In this document: piece by piece, positions 46,848 to 55,388 of the stretch
Numbering within the stretch: position 1 is the first letter of the stretch
How the letters are laid out: each line of letters opens with the position of its first letter
Origin: CBDCLY01 sp965218715
Lineage (GTDB): Bacteria; Bacteroidota; Bacteroidia; Flavobacteriales_E; Vicingaceae
Assembly (NCBI GenBank): GCA_965218715.1
Contig: CBDCLY010000038.1
Location: 1-64,000 of the forward strand
DNA: 64,000 nucleotides
Direction: 5' to 3'
Notes under the pieces: model-generated
The model's database searches: none
Told to the model about the DNA's origin: nothing
What the model saw: only the letters and a program-made list of their open reading frames with translations
Position numbers and translations under genes: made by a program

Positions 46848-47621
46848 ATGGCAGGAATACCATTAAATTTTAAAAAACTAGGAGAAGGCAAGCCTCTAAT
46901 AATTTTACACGGTTTGTTTGGATCTCTTGATAATTGGATGACACTTGGGAAAAAACTGTCAGAAGATTGGGAGGTCTGGCTTATTGATCAAAGAAACCAT
47001 GGGAAATCACTCCATCAAAAGGAGTTTTCTTACCTCTCGATGGTTGAAGATTTGCACTTGTTTATTACCACTCATCAGTTGAAAGAAGTTTCAATAATTG
47101 GGCATTCTATGGGTGGAAAAGTTGCCATGGAATTCGCAGTAAATTATTCAGATTTAGTTGAAAAGTTAATCATTGTTGATATTGCACCGGCTAAATATAA
47201 AGTGCACCATTACAGTTTGATTGATGCTATGGAAAGTTTAGATTTTGATTTTATTAAGAGTCGAAAAGAAGCAGATGAGTTGCTTAGCAATTCAATTGCA
47301 GAAAAGGGTGTTCGTCAATTTTTACTTAAAAATTTGTATTGGAAAGAGGAGAATCAATTGGCATGGAGATTCAATTTGTCGACTATTTCCAGTGAAATTA
47401 TTCCAATAAGTGAATGGAATGTTAGTGATAAAATACACATAGGGTCAACTTTATTCATCAAAGGTGCCCAATCAAATTACATCCTTGAAGAAAGCAATAA
47501 TCGAATGAGTAAGTTGTTTCCTAAACATCATCTAATTGAAGTTGAAGGGGCTGGGCATTGGGTTCATGCTGAGGCCCCAAATGAATTTTTTGAAATTGTT
47601 GATTCCTTTATGAAAGATTAA
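46848..47621 (+). CDS. Alpha/beta hydrolase, YbfF-like esterase
   Basis: A 257-aa cytoplasmic hydrolase. The oxyanion motif is ILHGLFGS, the nucleophile is Ser87 in GHSMGGK, and the catalytic His lies in GAGHWVHAEAP. LIDQRNHGKS is typical of the YbfF esterase group. The natural substrate is unknown. Confidence 0.87.
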   Translation: MAGIPLNFKKLGEGKPLIILHGLFGSLDNWMTLGKKLSEDWEVWLIDQRNHGKSLHQKEFSYLSMVEDLHLFITTHQLKEVSIIGHSMGGKVAMEFAVNYSDLVEKLIIVDIAPAKYKVHHYSLIDAMESLDFDFIKSRKEADELLSNSIAEKGVRQFLLKNLYWKEENQLAWRFNLSTISSEIIPISEWNVSDKIHIGSTLFIKGAQSNYILEESNNRMSKLFPKHHLIEVEGAGHWVHAEAPNEFFEIVDSFMKD

Positions 47622-47633
47622 GGTTTCAAAAAA

Positions 47634-47660
47634 AGGAATTCGAGGGGTAATTCCTATTTT
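47634..47660 (+). terminator. Weak hairpin after the hydrolase gene
   Basis: AGGAATT (47634-47640) pairs with AATTCCT (47649-47655), followed by ATTTTA. The stem is AT-rich and the T-run poor. Confidence 0.3.
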
Positions 47661-47673
47661 AGCAGCTATTATC

Positions 47674-48411
47674 ATGGAAAAGAGACTTGTAATCATACCA
47701 ACTTATAATGAGTTAGAAAACATTCAGAGAATGATTGAAAAGGTATTCTCTTTGCCAATTGATTTTGACTTGCTTATAGTTGATGATGGTTCACCAGATG
47801 GGACAGGCATGTTGGTTAAAAGTTTAATGGAAACTTATAAGGACAGACTATTTATTGAAGAAAGAGAAGCTAAGCAAGGCCTTGGTACCGCATATATTCA
47901 TGGGTTTAAATGGGGATTAGAGAAGGGCTATGAATACCTATTTGAAATGGATGCCGATTTTAGCCATAATCCAGATGATTTAGTTCGACTGTATGAAGCT
48001 TGTTCAAATGGAGGTGCTGATTTATCAATAGGTTCTAGATATGTTACAGGTGTAAATGTGGTGAATTGGCCAATGGGAAGGGTGCTCATGTCCTATTATG
48101 CCTCTGTCTATGTTCGTTTTATTACGAGAATGTCTATTCATGATTCAACCGCTGGATTTAAATGTTATAAAAGGAAGGTCTTAGAAACAATTGATTTGGA
48201 TGCTGTAAGGTTTAAGGGATATGCCTTTCAAATTGAAATGAAATTTACCGCATGGAAGTTTGGATTTAAATTAGTTGAGGTGCCAATTATCTTTACAGAT
48301 AGGCAAGAAGGAGAAAGCAAAATGAACTCAGGAATAATAAAAGAAGCGTTTTTAGGAATTATTTATTTAAGAGTTTCTTCGTGGTTTAAAAAATACAAAA
48401 GGGAGAACTAA
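47674..48411 (+). CDS. Polyprenol monophosphomannose synthase-like GT2 glycosyltransferase
   Basis: A 245-aa family-2 glycosyltransferase without a membrane tail. It has PTYNELENIQRMIEKV, DDGSPDGTG, RLFIEEREAKQGLGTAYIHGF, the DAD metal motif in FEMDADFSHNP, STAGFKCYKRKVL and FTDRQEGESKM. The pattern is that of dolichol/polyprenol-phosphate mannose synthase, which loads a sugar onto a lipid carrier for periplasmic transfer. Donor sugar is inferred from family only. Confidence 0.88.
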   Translation: MEKRLVIIPTYNELENIQRMIEKVFSLPIDFDLLIVDDGSPDGTGMLVKSLMETYKDRLFIEEREAKQGLGTAYIHGFKWGLEKGYEYLFEMDADFSHNPDDLVRLYEACSNGGADLSIGSRYVTGVNVVNWPMGRVLMSYYASVYVRFITRMSIHDSTAGFKCYKRKVLETIDLDAVRFKGYAFQIEMKFTAWKFGFKLVEVPIIFTDRQEGESKMNSGIIKEAFLGIIYLRVSSWFKKYKREN

Positions 48412-48412
48412 G

Positions 48413-49747
48413 GTGTTAATTCAAGGAGCAAAGTGTGTAAATGAAGGAGAGGTTTTCAAAGCCGATCTAAGAATTGAAGGGTCGTATATTTCTGAAATTA
48501 GCCGCTTGGGCTTAAGCCCAAAACCAATGGAAAAAGTAATTGATGCAAACGGCCTGTATTTGTTGCCTGGAATGATCGATGATCAAGTTCACTTTAGAGA
48601 ACCAGGATTAACACATAAAGCAGAAATTTATACCGAAGCAAAAGCAGCAGTAGCTGGTGGAATAACAAGTTTCATGGAAATGCCTAACACCGTTCCGAAT
48701 ACCTTAACACAAGAGTTGTTAGAAGATAAGTACCAATTGGCAAATTCAAAATCCTTGGCCAATTATTCCTTTTTTATGGGTGCATCTAATGATAATTTAG
48801 ATGAGGTTCTTAAAACAAATGGAAAAGAAGTTTGTGGTGTTAAGGTGTTTATGGGGTCATCTACTGGCAACATGTTAGTTGATCAAGAAGAGGTATTAAG
48901 AGATATTTTTAGAGAATGCCCAATGCTAATTGCAACACATTGTGAAGATGAGGCCACAATTAGAAGAAACATTAATCATGCGAAAGATCAGTTTGGAGAA
49001 GATGTCCCAATGGGAATGCATCCCAAAATTAGAAGCGAAGAAGCATGTTACCTTTCTTCCTCAAAGGCAGTAGAGCTTGCAAAAAAGTACGATACAAGAT
49101 TGCATGTATTGCACATATCAACTGCAAAAGAATTGGAATTATTCAGCAACCAAACTCCTTTAGAAGAAAAAAGAATAACGGCAGAAGCGTGTATTCATCA
49201 TCTTTGGTTTAGTGAAAAAGATTATCAAGAAAAAGGAAGCCTAATTAAATGGAACCCTGCTGTTAAATCGAAAAATGACAGAGATCAAATATTAAAAGCA
49301 GTAAGGGAAAATAAGATAGACGTAATTGCAACCGATCATGCGCCGCATACTCTTGAGGAAAAGAATCAATCCTATTTTAAGGCACCTAGCGGTGGCCCTT
49401 TGGTTCAACATGCATTAGTTGCTTTATTAGAATTAAACAAACAAGAGAAAATAAGTCTAACTCAATTGGTTGAAAAAACAAGTCATGCAGTTGCGAAATG
49501 TTTCCAAATAGAGAAAAGGGGATACCTTAGGGAAGGCTATTTTGCCGATTTGGTATTGGTCGATTTAAATGATTCATGGAAGGTTAACACTTCCAATATT
49601 TTATCAAAATGCGCATGGTCTCCTTTTGAAGGAACAAGCTTTTCTTCAAAAGTTATAAAAACATGGGTTAGTGGTCACTTGGCCTACGATGGAGGGATAT
49701 TCGATGAATCAAAAAAAGGAATGCGGATGAACTTTGATGCAAGATGA
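48413..49747 (+). CDS. Dihydroorotase (PyrC/AllB type)
   Basis: A 444-aa amidohydrolase, probably the pyrimidine-pathway dihydroorotase. It has GMIDDQVHFREPG (metal ligands), VKVFMGSSTGNM (the lysine to be carboxylated), THCEDEATI, RLHVLHISTAKE and the catalytic Asp in VIATDHAPHTLEEK. The start codon is GTG, one base after the preceding stop. Allantoinase shares the fold, but no purine-catabolism genes are nearby. Confidence 0.9.
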   Translation: MLIQGAKCVNEGEVFKADLRIEGSYISEISRLGLSPKPMEKVIDANGLYLLPGMIDDQVHFREPGLTHKAEIYTEAKAAVAGGITSFMEMPNTVPNTLTQELLEDKYQLANSKSLANYSFFMGASNDNLDEVLKTNGKEVCGVKVFMGSSTGNMLVDQEEVLRDIFRECPMLIATHCEDEATIRRNINHAKDQFGEDVPMGMHPKIRSEEACYLSSSKAVELAKKYDTRLHVLHISTAKELELFSNQTPLEEKRITAEACIHHLWFSEKDYQEKGSLIKWNPAVKSKNDRDQILKAVRENKIDVIATDHAPHTLEEKNQSYFKAPSGGPLVQHALVALLELNKQEKISLTQLVEKTSHAVAKCFQIEKRGYLREGYFADLVLVDLNDSWKVNTSNILSKCAWSPFEGTSFSSKVIKTWVSGHLAYDGGIFDESKKGMRMNFDAR

Positions 49748-50118
49748 TTAGAGCCTTTTGCCTTGCACTATTATTATTGATTTTCTCTTGTAAAGAGGAA
49801 GAAAGTATTCCTGAATATGTTTTATCTCCAGAAGATTTTGCCATTGTTTTAACAGAAGTGCATGTTGCAGAATCCATTGTTCGGCTTGGTTATCATAGAG
49901 GCAACGACAGCCTATATTTAAAAGATAGTGTTTACGCAAGCGCCTTAAAGAAAGTGAATAGTAATCAAATAGAATTTGATAGCAATTTAGCTTACTATTT
50001 AAAAGACCCTAAAGAATTAGAGCGCATCTATGATATTGTTTTGGCCAACCTTAGCCAAAGAACTGCCACATTGAAAAAGAAACATGCCTCTCAATATCCT
50101 GAAGATTCAATCCCATAG
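49744..50118 (+). CDS. DUF4296 lipoprotein
   Basis: A 124-aa exported protein with lipobox LLLIFSCKEE, so the mature protein begins at Cys16. The body (LSPEDFAIVLTEVHVAESI, then SVYASALKKVNSNQIEFDSNLAYYL) matches the DUF4296 family, of unknown function and common in Bacteroidota. It overlaps the dihydroorotase stop by 4 bases and runs 12 bases into the convergent epimerase gene. Confidence 0.82.
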   Translation: MIRAFCLALLLLIFSCKEEESIPEYVLSPEDFAIVLTEVHVAESIVRLGYHRGNDSLYLKDSVYASALKKVNSNQIEFDSNLAYYLKDPKELERIYDIVLANLSQRTATLKKKHASQYPEDSIP

Positions 50119-51123
50119 ATTGGGATACTTTAGATAAAGTCGACCATAGTTTTCTATTTCCTTCTCAAAATCAAGCATTTCGAAATTGCATTGCTTAATT
50201 AATTTTTCTGAAGAATATGCTCTCATCGAGTAGGCCGTTTTTGTGCTTTGAGAATTTACTGGAGAATTTGTTAGACCAATTTTTGAAAAGAATCCCATAA
50301 AAACTGCAAAGATCATTGCCAAACGTTCTGGAACATAAATTTTTGGTGGAGTTTTCTCTAGCGATTTAGCCATTAGACTAAAGACAGTTTTAAAACTATA
50401 GTTTTTGTTGACCAAAATGAACCGTTCATGACTAATATCACTTTCCATTAATAAGGTCATCGCATTTACCACATCGTTAACACTTACAAAACCATTAGCG
50501 CCAGAAGGAAAGAAGGACAATCCCTTTTTTATAGTTTTAAAAATTGCTGAGCTGCCACGGTTCCAATTTCCAAATCCCAAAATGGTAGCTGGGTTCACAA
50601 TCACAATGTTTAAGCCTTCTTCACCTGCTCTCCAAACTTCATTTTCTGCAAGGTATTTTGAAATGGAATAATCACTAGATTTTTTGCTGTTTTCCCAATT
50701 GCAATTCTCTGTAATTAGATCTCCAGTATTGATTGCCGATCCAACAGCTGCTACAGAACTCACATAACAGAATTTTTCAATTTGTTTGTCCAATGAAATG
50801 TTCACCATATTTGAGGTGCCCTGAACATTAGTTTCCATCAAATCTTCAGCGTCACTTTTAGAAAATGAAACAAGCGCAGCACAATGATAAACTCGATTAA
50901 TTCCTTCAAAGGCAGCTTCTAATTCTGCACGATCATTGATGTCTACTTTCAACCATTCAATTGTATCGGCCTCGGCCTTTAAATGCATGGCATTGAAAAA
51001 CTTTTTTGTTTTTAATAAACTTTCTTCATTAGTGTATAAGGCCCTTATCGAACAAGGCTTTTTGCATAAATTAAGAAGTAAATAATTGCCAATAAGCCCT
51101 GTTCCGCCGCTAACTAAAATCAT
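50107..51123 (-). CDS. NAD-dependent epimerase/dehydratase (extended SDR)
   Basis: A 338-aa extended short-chain dehydrogenase. The Rossmann motif VSGGTGLIGNYLL is at the N-terminus, followed by RVYHCAALVSFSK and the catalytic SYxxxK equivalent DYSISKYLAE. It then has IVNPATILGFGNWNRGSSAIF. It resembles dihydroflavonol-4-reductase-like proteins; the substrate is unknown. The start at ATG 51123 is chosen because upstream in-frame codons would overlap the tyrS promoter and coding region. Confidence 0.85.
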   Translation of the reverse strand: MILVSGGTGLIGNYLLLNLCKKPCSIRALYTNEESLLKTKKFFNAMHLKAEADTIEWLKVDINDRAELEAAFEGINRVYHCAALVSFSKSDAEDLMETNVQGTSNMVNISLDKQIEKFCYVSSVAAVGSAINTGDLITENCNWENSKKSSDYSISKYLAENEVWRAGEEGLNIVIVNPATILGFGNWNRGSSAIFKTIKKGLSFFPSGANGFVSVNDVVNAMTLLMESDISHERFILVNKNYSFKTVFSLMAKSLEKTPPKIYVPERLAMIFAVFMGFFSKIGLTNSPVNSQSTKTAYSMRAYSSEKLIKQCNFEMLDFEKEIENYGRLYLKYPNLWD

Positions 51124-51190
51124 GAATGGAATTTCATCAAAATTAAGAATAAGCAATAGAATTAAGCAGTTCGAACTTGCTGTGAATATG

Positions 51191-51198
51191 TATCTTTG
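51191..51198 (+). promoter_or_regulatory. -7 box (TATCTTTG) of tyrS
   Basis: It overlaps a possible TTG start (51196), so translation must begin at ATG 51214, leaving a leader of about 12 nt. Confidence 0.5.
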
Positions 51199-51213
51199 CC
51201 AAAATTTTACCCA

Positions 51214-52491
51214 ATGGATTTTGTAAAAGAATTGGAATGGAGAGGCATGTTGCACGATATAATGCCTGGAACTAAAGAGCAGTTGCTTAAAGAAATGACA
51301 ACTGCTTATGTTGGTTTTGATCCAACTGCGGATTCTCTTCACATAGGAAACCTTGTTCCAATTATGTTGCTAACCCATTTGCAACAATCTGGTCATCAGC
51401 CGATAGCCTTAGTTGGAGGTGCAACCGGGATGATTGGTGATCCATCTGGAAAGTCAGAAGAACGAGTATTTCTTTCTGAAGAGGTATTGAATCATAATCT
51501 CAATTGCCAGAAGAAGCAATTGGAGCAATTTCTTGATTTTGATCCAAATCGAAAAAATGGAGCTAAAATGGTAAATAACTATGACTGGTTCAAAGATTTT
51601 TCTTTTTTAGATTTTATGCGAAATGTAGGAAAACACATTACTGTCAACTACATGATAGCAAAGGATTCAGTAAAAAACAGGATGGATTCTGGAATTTCAT
51701 TCACTGAGTTTTCTTACCAATTGGTTCAAGGATATGATTTTTTTCATTTGCACCAAAGCCACAATTGCATGATCCAAATGGGAGGTTCAGATCAATGGGG
51801 AAATATGGTTACTGGCACAGAATTGATTAGAAGAAAGTCTCAATCTCAAGCTTTTGCATTAACATGCCCACTAATTACCAAGTCAGATGGCTCTAAGTTT
51901 GGGAAATCTGAAGGGGGGAATGTTTGGTTGGATAAAAACAGAACCTCTCCGTATCAATTTTACCAGTTTTGGCTAAATGTAAGTGACGAAGATGCCTCAA
52001 AATACATTCGAATTTTTACTCTTCTGGATCAAAATACAATTGAAGAAATTGAATCTCAGCACAATGAAGCGCCTCATCAAAGGATTTTACAGCAAAGACT
52101 TGCAAAAGACATTTGCATTAGGGTGCATTCTGAGAAGGATTTTAATCAAGCTTTAATGGCATCGCAAATACTTTTTGGAAAGTCAACAGAAGAGAATTTA
52201 AAGCAATTATCAGAAGGTGATTTCTTGAGCATTTTTGATGGAGTTCCTCAGGCAGAGATTAGTCGAGGGAAGTTAGAAGACGGGATTCCTATTATTGATT
52301 TTGTAGTCCAAGATGCTAAAGCTTGCCAGTCAAATGGTGAAGCAAGAAGATTGATAGAAAACAATGGTATGAGCATCAATAAAACAAAGGTAGGCCTTTC
52401 AAAGGAGCTTAGAAAAAAGGATCTATTATTGGACCGTTATTTGTTGTTGCAAAAAGGGAAGAAGAACTATTATTTAATCAATGTTGTTTAA
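51214..52491 (+). CDS. tyrS: Tyrosyl-tRNA synthetase
   Basis: Charges tRNA-Tyr. At 425 aa from ATG 51214 (MDFVKELEWRGMLHD), the class-I HIGH signature is HIGN in DSLHIGNLVPIM. The tyrosine site is YDFFHLH and GGSDQWGNM, and the KMSKS loop reads KFGKS in DGSKFGKSEGG. The C-terminal S4-like domain (GEARRLIENNGMSINKTKV) binds tRNA. The downstream gene starts 11 bp inside its end. Confidence 0.96.
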   Translation: MDFVKELEWRGMLHDIMPGTKEQLLKEMTTAYVGFDPTADSLHIGNLVPIMLLTHLQQSGHQPIALVGGATGMIGDPSGKSEERVFLSEEVLNHNLNCQKKQLEQFLDFDPNRKNGAKMVNNYDWFKDFSFLDFMRNVGKHITVNYMIAKDSVKNRMDSGISFTEFSYQLVQGYDFFHLHQSHNCMIQMGGSDQWGNMVTGTELIRRKSQSQAFALTCPLITKSDGSKFGKSEGGNVWLDKNRTSPYQFYQFWLNVSDEDASKYIRIFTLLDQNTIEEIESQHNEAPHQRILQQRLAKDICIRVHSEKDFNQALMASQILFGKSTEENLKQLSEGDFLSIFDGVPQAEISRGKLEDGIPIIDFVVQDAKACQSNGEARRLIENNGMSINKTKVGLSKELRKKDLLLDRYLLLQKGKKNYYLINVV

Positions 52492-53188
52492 GGCCTTTCG
52501 GAAACTTACGCTTGCTATCCTTTTTACGCTATTTGGATATTGCTTAAATGCACAATCGCCAAATATTCTGGTAGTTCCTTACCAATCTTTTGATTTTTTG
52601 ATTGAGTTCGATGCAGCTGAAATTGATTCAATTAATAATCTGGGTGGACAAAATCAAGTTTTTAAAGCTGTGCAAGATAGTCTACTAAAGCAGCTTTTAA
52701 AACCGCATAATAAATTCAATTATTCTATCATTCCGGCTGTTGAACTTCAGTCCATTCAAAATAGAATAAGAAGCATTTACAAAACCAAGCCAACTGGACA
52801 TATGGGAAAGGATATTTCTTCCATTCTTAAATCTGGGGACCTTGAGAAAATCATGAAAAATTTCCAGGCAGATTACATCCTGTTTTTAAGTCAGCACAGC
52901 ATCAGAAAGAGAATTTACAGCACTTCTAGATCTTTTGATGGATCTTATCTCTTGTCTTGGTCGAGGCATTTGATTGATTATGAAATGTATAATTCGAATG
53001 GGGAGTTGATTATCATGGCCGATGATTTCGAATTGAAAACGCCTCTTCCCAACAATGAGAATTATATAAAAAAGGGATTGATCATTAATGAAATGAATTG
53101 GGGGTATCGATCAATTCTTAGGGATATTCAATTGAAATTAGAGAAATATAAACCAGGTAAAAAGGCAATTTACAAGGTGAAACATTAA
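52481..53188 (+). CDS. Exported protein of unknown function
   Basis: 235 aa, with a signal peptide (AFRKLTLAILFTLFGYCLNAQ). I recognise no family. The body is mixed alpha/beta: ILVVPYQSFDFLIEFDAAE, KSGDLEKIMKNFQADYILFLSQHSIRKR, SLLSWSRH-like YLLSWSRHLIDYEMYNSNGE and a lysine-rich tail. It overlaps tyrS by 11 bp, so it is probably co-transcribed. It ends in a TTAA shared with the convergent gene. Confidence 0.7.
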   Translation: MLFKAFRKLTLAILFTLFGYCLNAQSPNILVVPYQSFDFLIEFDAAEIDSINNLGGQNQVFKAVQDSLLKQLLKPHNKFNYSIIPAVELQSIQNRIRSIYKTKPTGHMGKDISSILKSGDLEKIMKNFQADYILFLSQHSIRKRIYSTSRSFDGSYLLSWSRHLIDYEMYNSNGELIIMADDFELKTPLPNNENYIKKGLIINEMNWGYRSILRDIQLKLEKYKPGKKAIYKVKH

Positions 53189-54174
53189 GTCAATAGTAGA
53201 TTGCAGCCTCTCAGTTCAGATTGATCAAATCGACCCAATATTTCCACCTCCTCCTTTTCATTTTTCTTGCCTAGATCATCAGTTTGAATAAAACTACAAG
53301 AATCTAAATTCGCTAAATCGATCACGTTTATTCCACCAATGTGTTTCTCTTTTGCCCAACTAAATGGGTCGTCTGCCTGCCGAATTAACAAACTCATCCA
53401 AGGAGGAGTGATAAATAGTCCGTCCTTTATTGCATATGCTTGAGACAATAATTCGGTCATCCCATATTCAGAATGGATTTGTTCTAAACCAAAACTTTTT
53501 TTTAATTGTTGGTGCAAATCAGCCCGAACCAACTCTTTTTTTCTTCCTTTCATTCCACCTGTTTCCATAACAATTAATTGCTCATTGAAATCAACTTGAA
53601 AGTGTTCAATGAAATCAAGCAGAGCAAAAGAAACACCTATTAATAATGTTTTTGTTTTGGTTTTAGCCAAGTCATTTAAGGTATTGCATAAATCTTCTTG
53701 ATTGTACAAAACAAAGGCACTTCTTGCATCGTTGCTTTTTTCAATAAAATGATTCACCATGTAGATTAAGGAAGAACCAGATCGTTCTAAGTAATTCGGA
53801 AGCAATCCCAAGATGCAATAATCTTGAACACTCCCATAAATTCGTTCAAAGGATTTGGTAAAACTTTCTATATAAAGCTCTTCCTCAAAAAGATGATGTT
53901 TGCTCGTTGTTATTCCAGTACTGCCACTACTTGAAAAACTAATCATTGGATTTTTTGTTGAGCACTTAACCTCATGGGTTTTAAAAAAACTTATTGGAAG
54001 GAAGGGAATATCTTTAAGGGCGAATACATTTTCTGGATTGGCATTTCTATGTTCACAAAAGGACCTATAGACTGGATTGTTTTTGTATTGGTATTGAAAG
54101 ACATCCAAACAATTTGAAAGAAAGTTTGAAGCTTCAGAATTGAATATTTTTTGACGGATCTCGGATCGATTCAT
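53185..54174 (-). CDS. LuxE/PaaK-like acyl-protein synthetase or acyltransferase
   Basis: A 329-aa protein resembling the LuxE acyl-protein synthetase family of adenylating enzymes. It has PFLPISFFKTHEV, the adenylation-type loop SFSSSGSTGITTSKH, LLPNYLERSGSSLIYM, VMETGGMKGRKKEL and SEYGMTELLSQAYA. The family activates a carboxylate with ATP. Bacteroidota homologues are usually called acyl transferases, and the acceptor is unknown. No lux or reductase genes are nearby. Confidence 0.82.
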   Translation of the reverse strand: MNRSEIRQKIFNSEASNFLSNCLDVFQYQYKNNPVYRSFCEHRNANPENVFALKDIPFLPISFFKTHEVKCSTKNPMISFSSSGSTGITTSKHHLFEEELYIESFTKSFERIYGSVQDYCILGLLPNYLERSGSSLIYMVNHFIEKSNDARSAFVLYNQEDLCNTLNDLAKTKTKTLLIGVSFALLDFIEHFQVDFNEQLIVMETGGMKGRKKELVRADLHQQLKKSFGLEQIHSEYGMTELLSQAYAIKDGLFITPPWMSLLIRQADDPFSWAKEKHIGGINVIDLANLDSCSFIQTDDLGKKNEKEEVEILGRFDQSELRGCNLLLT

Positions 54175-54223
54175 TTCAACTTCTTTTCCAAGTTAATTAT
54201 TTATTTCTCTTAACTTTAACCTT

Positions 54224-54676
54224 ATGCTTCAAGCAACAAAAATAGGGATAAGTGTTTTTATCTTGCTGCTAATTGTAGGGTGTGAACGTGATAAAGATTT
54301 TCCAGACACACCTGTTCTTACTATTCGTGAATTCACGAAAACAAGCGATGCTACTGCCGTATGGCGATTGGGCTTTACAGATGGGGATGGCGATGTTGGC
54401 GTTCGTGAAAATTCCTTAGACACCTCAAATTTCATTGTTAGTATTTTCAGCATTAAGAATGGTCAAGATAGCGCATTAAGCGCTTTAAATTACAGAGTTC
54501 CTATCGTAGAAAATATCAGAACGATTAAAGGCATTGAAGGAGAAATTCGATTTGATATTGATGGCCTTGATTTCATTAAAGCAGTAAATATTGATTCCAT
54601 CTATTATCAAGGGTATCTACAAGATAGGGCTGGAAACAATTCAAATATTGTGTTAAGTCCACGTATAGGACTATAA
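54224..54676 (+). CDS. Small lipoprotein of unknown function
   Basis: 150 aa with lipobox LLLIVGCERD; the mature N-terminus would be Cys20. A single beta-rich module follows, with FTDGDGDVGVRENSLDTSNF, RFDIDGLDF and SIYYQGYLQDRAGNNSNIV. Such GDGDVG lipoproteins are common in Bacteroidota, function unknown. It overlaps the end of the convergent SDR gene by 6 bases (CTATAA). Confidence 0.75.
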   Translation: MLQATKIGISVFILLLIVGCERDKDFPDTPVLTIREFTKTSDATAVWRLGFTDGDGDVGVRENSLDTSNFIVSIFSIKNGQDSALSALNYRVPIVENIRTIKGIEGEIRFDIDGLDFIKAVNIDSIYYQGYLQDRAGNNSNIVLSPRIGL

Positions 54677-55357
54677 GTTCATAGGACTTAAATAAACTTC
54701 TTCCATTAAAGCGGAATCATCAATGCTAATCATTGCTTTCGCAGCTTCTGCAACAGCTTCTGGTTTCATTAGTTTCGGAATTAAGGGATGATTTTGATCC
54801 CAAGAAGCTGAATTAGTAGGGCCGGGATAAATAGCACTAACTTTTATTCCTTTCGGTTTTAATTCCATTCTCAAACCATCTGTCCAAGCCTTTAATGCAT
54901 ACTTGCTTATGCTATACGAGCTTGCTTCAATACTTGGCTGGTGACTTAAAACCGATCCAATGTTAATGATGTGTCCTTGATTGTTTCTTTCAAAAAAAGG
55001 GATGCAAATTTGACTTAATGCAATGGCAGAGTTTAAATTATTAAGCAGGAGTTGATTCAATTGATTCAGGTCAATCTTGCTTGGGCTATCTTCGAAATAA
55101 GAACCTAGATTATTAATCAGTAGGTGGATATTTGGAGCTTTAGAAAGCAGATTTTGGATCTCTAGAAAGGATTCTTCTTTACTTAAGTCTATTGCTAAAA
55201 GTATGTTTGATGGAGTTTCATTCTGAAATTCATTAATCAAAGAATCTAGCCCAGCTTTATCTCTTGCGATCAAAATTAGTTCATAGTTTAGTTGATTCAG
55301 CATTAAACTTATTGCTCTTCCTATTCCTTTGCTTGCGCCACTAATTATTGCTTTCAT
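54671..55357 (-). CDS. Short-chain dehydrogenase/reductase
   Basis: A 228-aa classical SDR starting at ATG 55357 (MKAIISGASKGIGRAIS). It has the NAD(P) motif GASKGIG, NNLGSYFEDSP, the active-site Ser with ILNI-like INIGSVLSHQPS, and YSISKYALK. The substrate cannot be predicted. It is divergent from the glycosyltransferase. Confidence 0.88.
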   Translation of the reverse strand: MKAIISGASKGIGRAISLMLNQLNYELILIARDKAGLDSLINEFQNETPSNILLAIDLSKEESFLEIQNLLSKAPNIHLLINNLGSYFEDSPSKIDLNQLNQLLLNNLNSAIALSQICIPFFERNNQGHIINIGSVLSHQPSIEASSYSISKYALKAWTDGLRMELKPKGIKVSAIYPGPTNSASWDQNHPLIPKLMKPEAVAEAAKAMISIDDSALMEEVYLSPMNL

Positions 55358-55373
55358 TGGCCTCAAATTTAGC

Positions 55374-55381
55374 TATCTTTG
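55374..55381 (+). promoter_or_regulatory. -7 box (TATCTTTG) of the glycosyltransferase gene
   Basis: A full match; its last G is 8 nt before the TTG start at 55389, implying a leader of only about 4 nt. Confidence 0.45.
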
Positions 55382-55388
55382 ATGGGTC

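Noticed and set aside
53185..54174. Bioluminescence (lux) operon
   Set aside because: Only the LuxE-like domain is present; no luciferase or reductase gene is near.
54324..54339. 16-bp perfect palindrome TTCGTGAATTCACGAA
   Set aside because: It lies inside the lipoprotein coding region and encodes ordinary residues; no second copy was noticed, so chance is likely.
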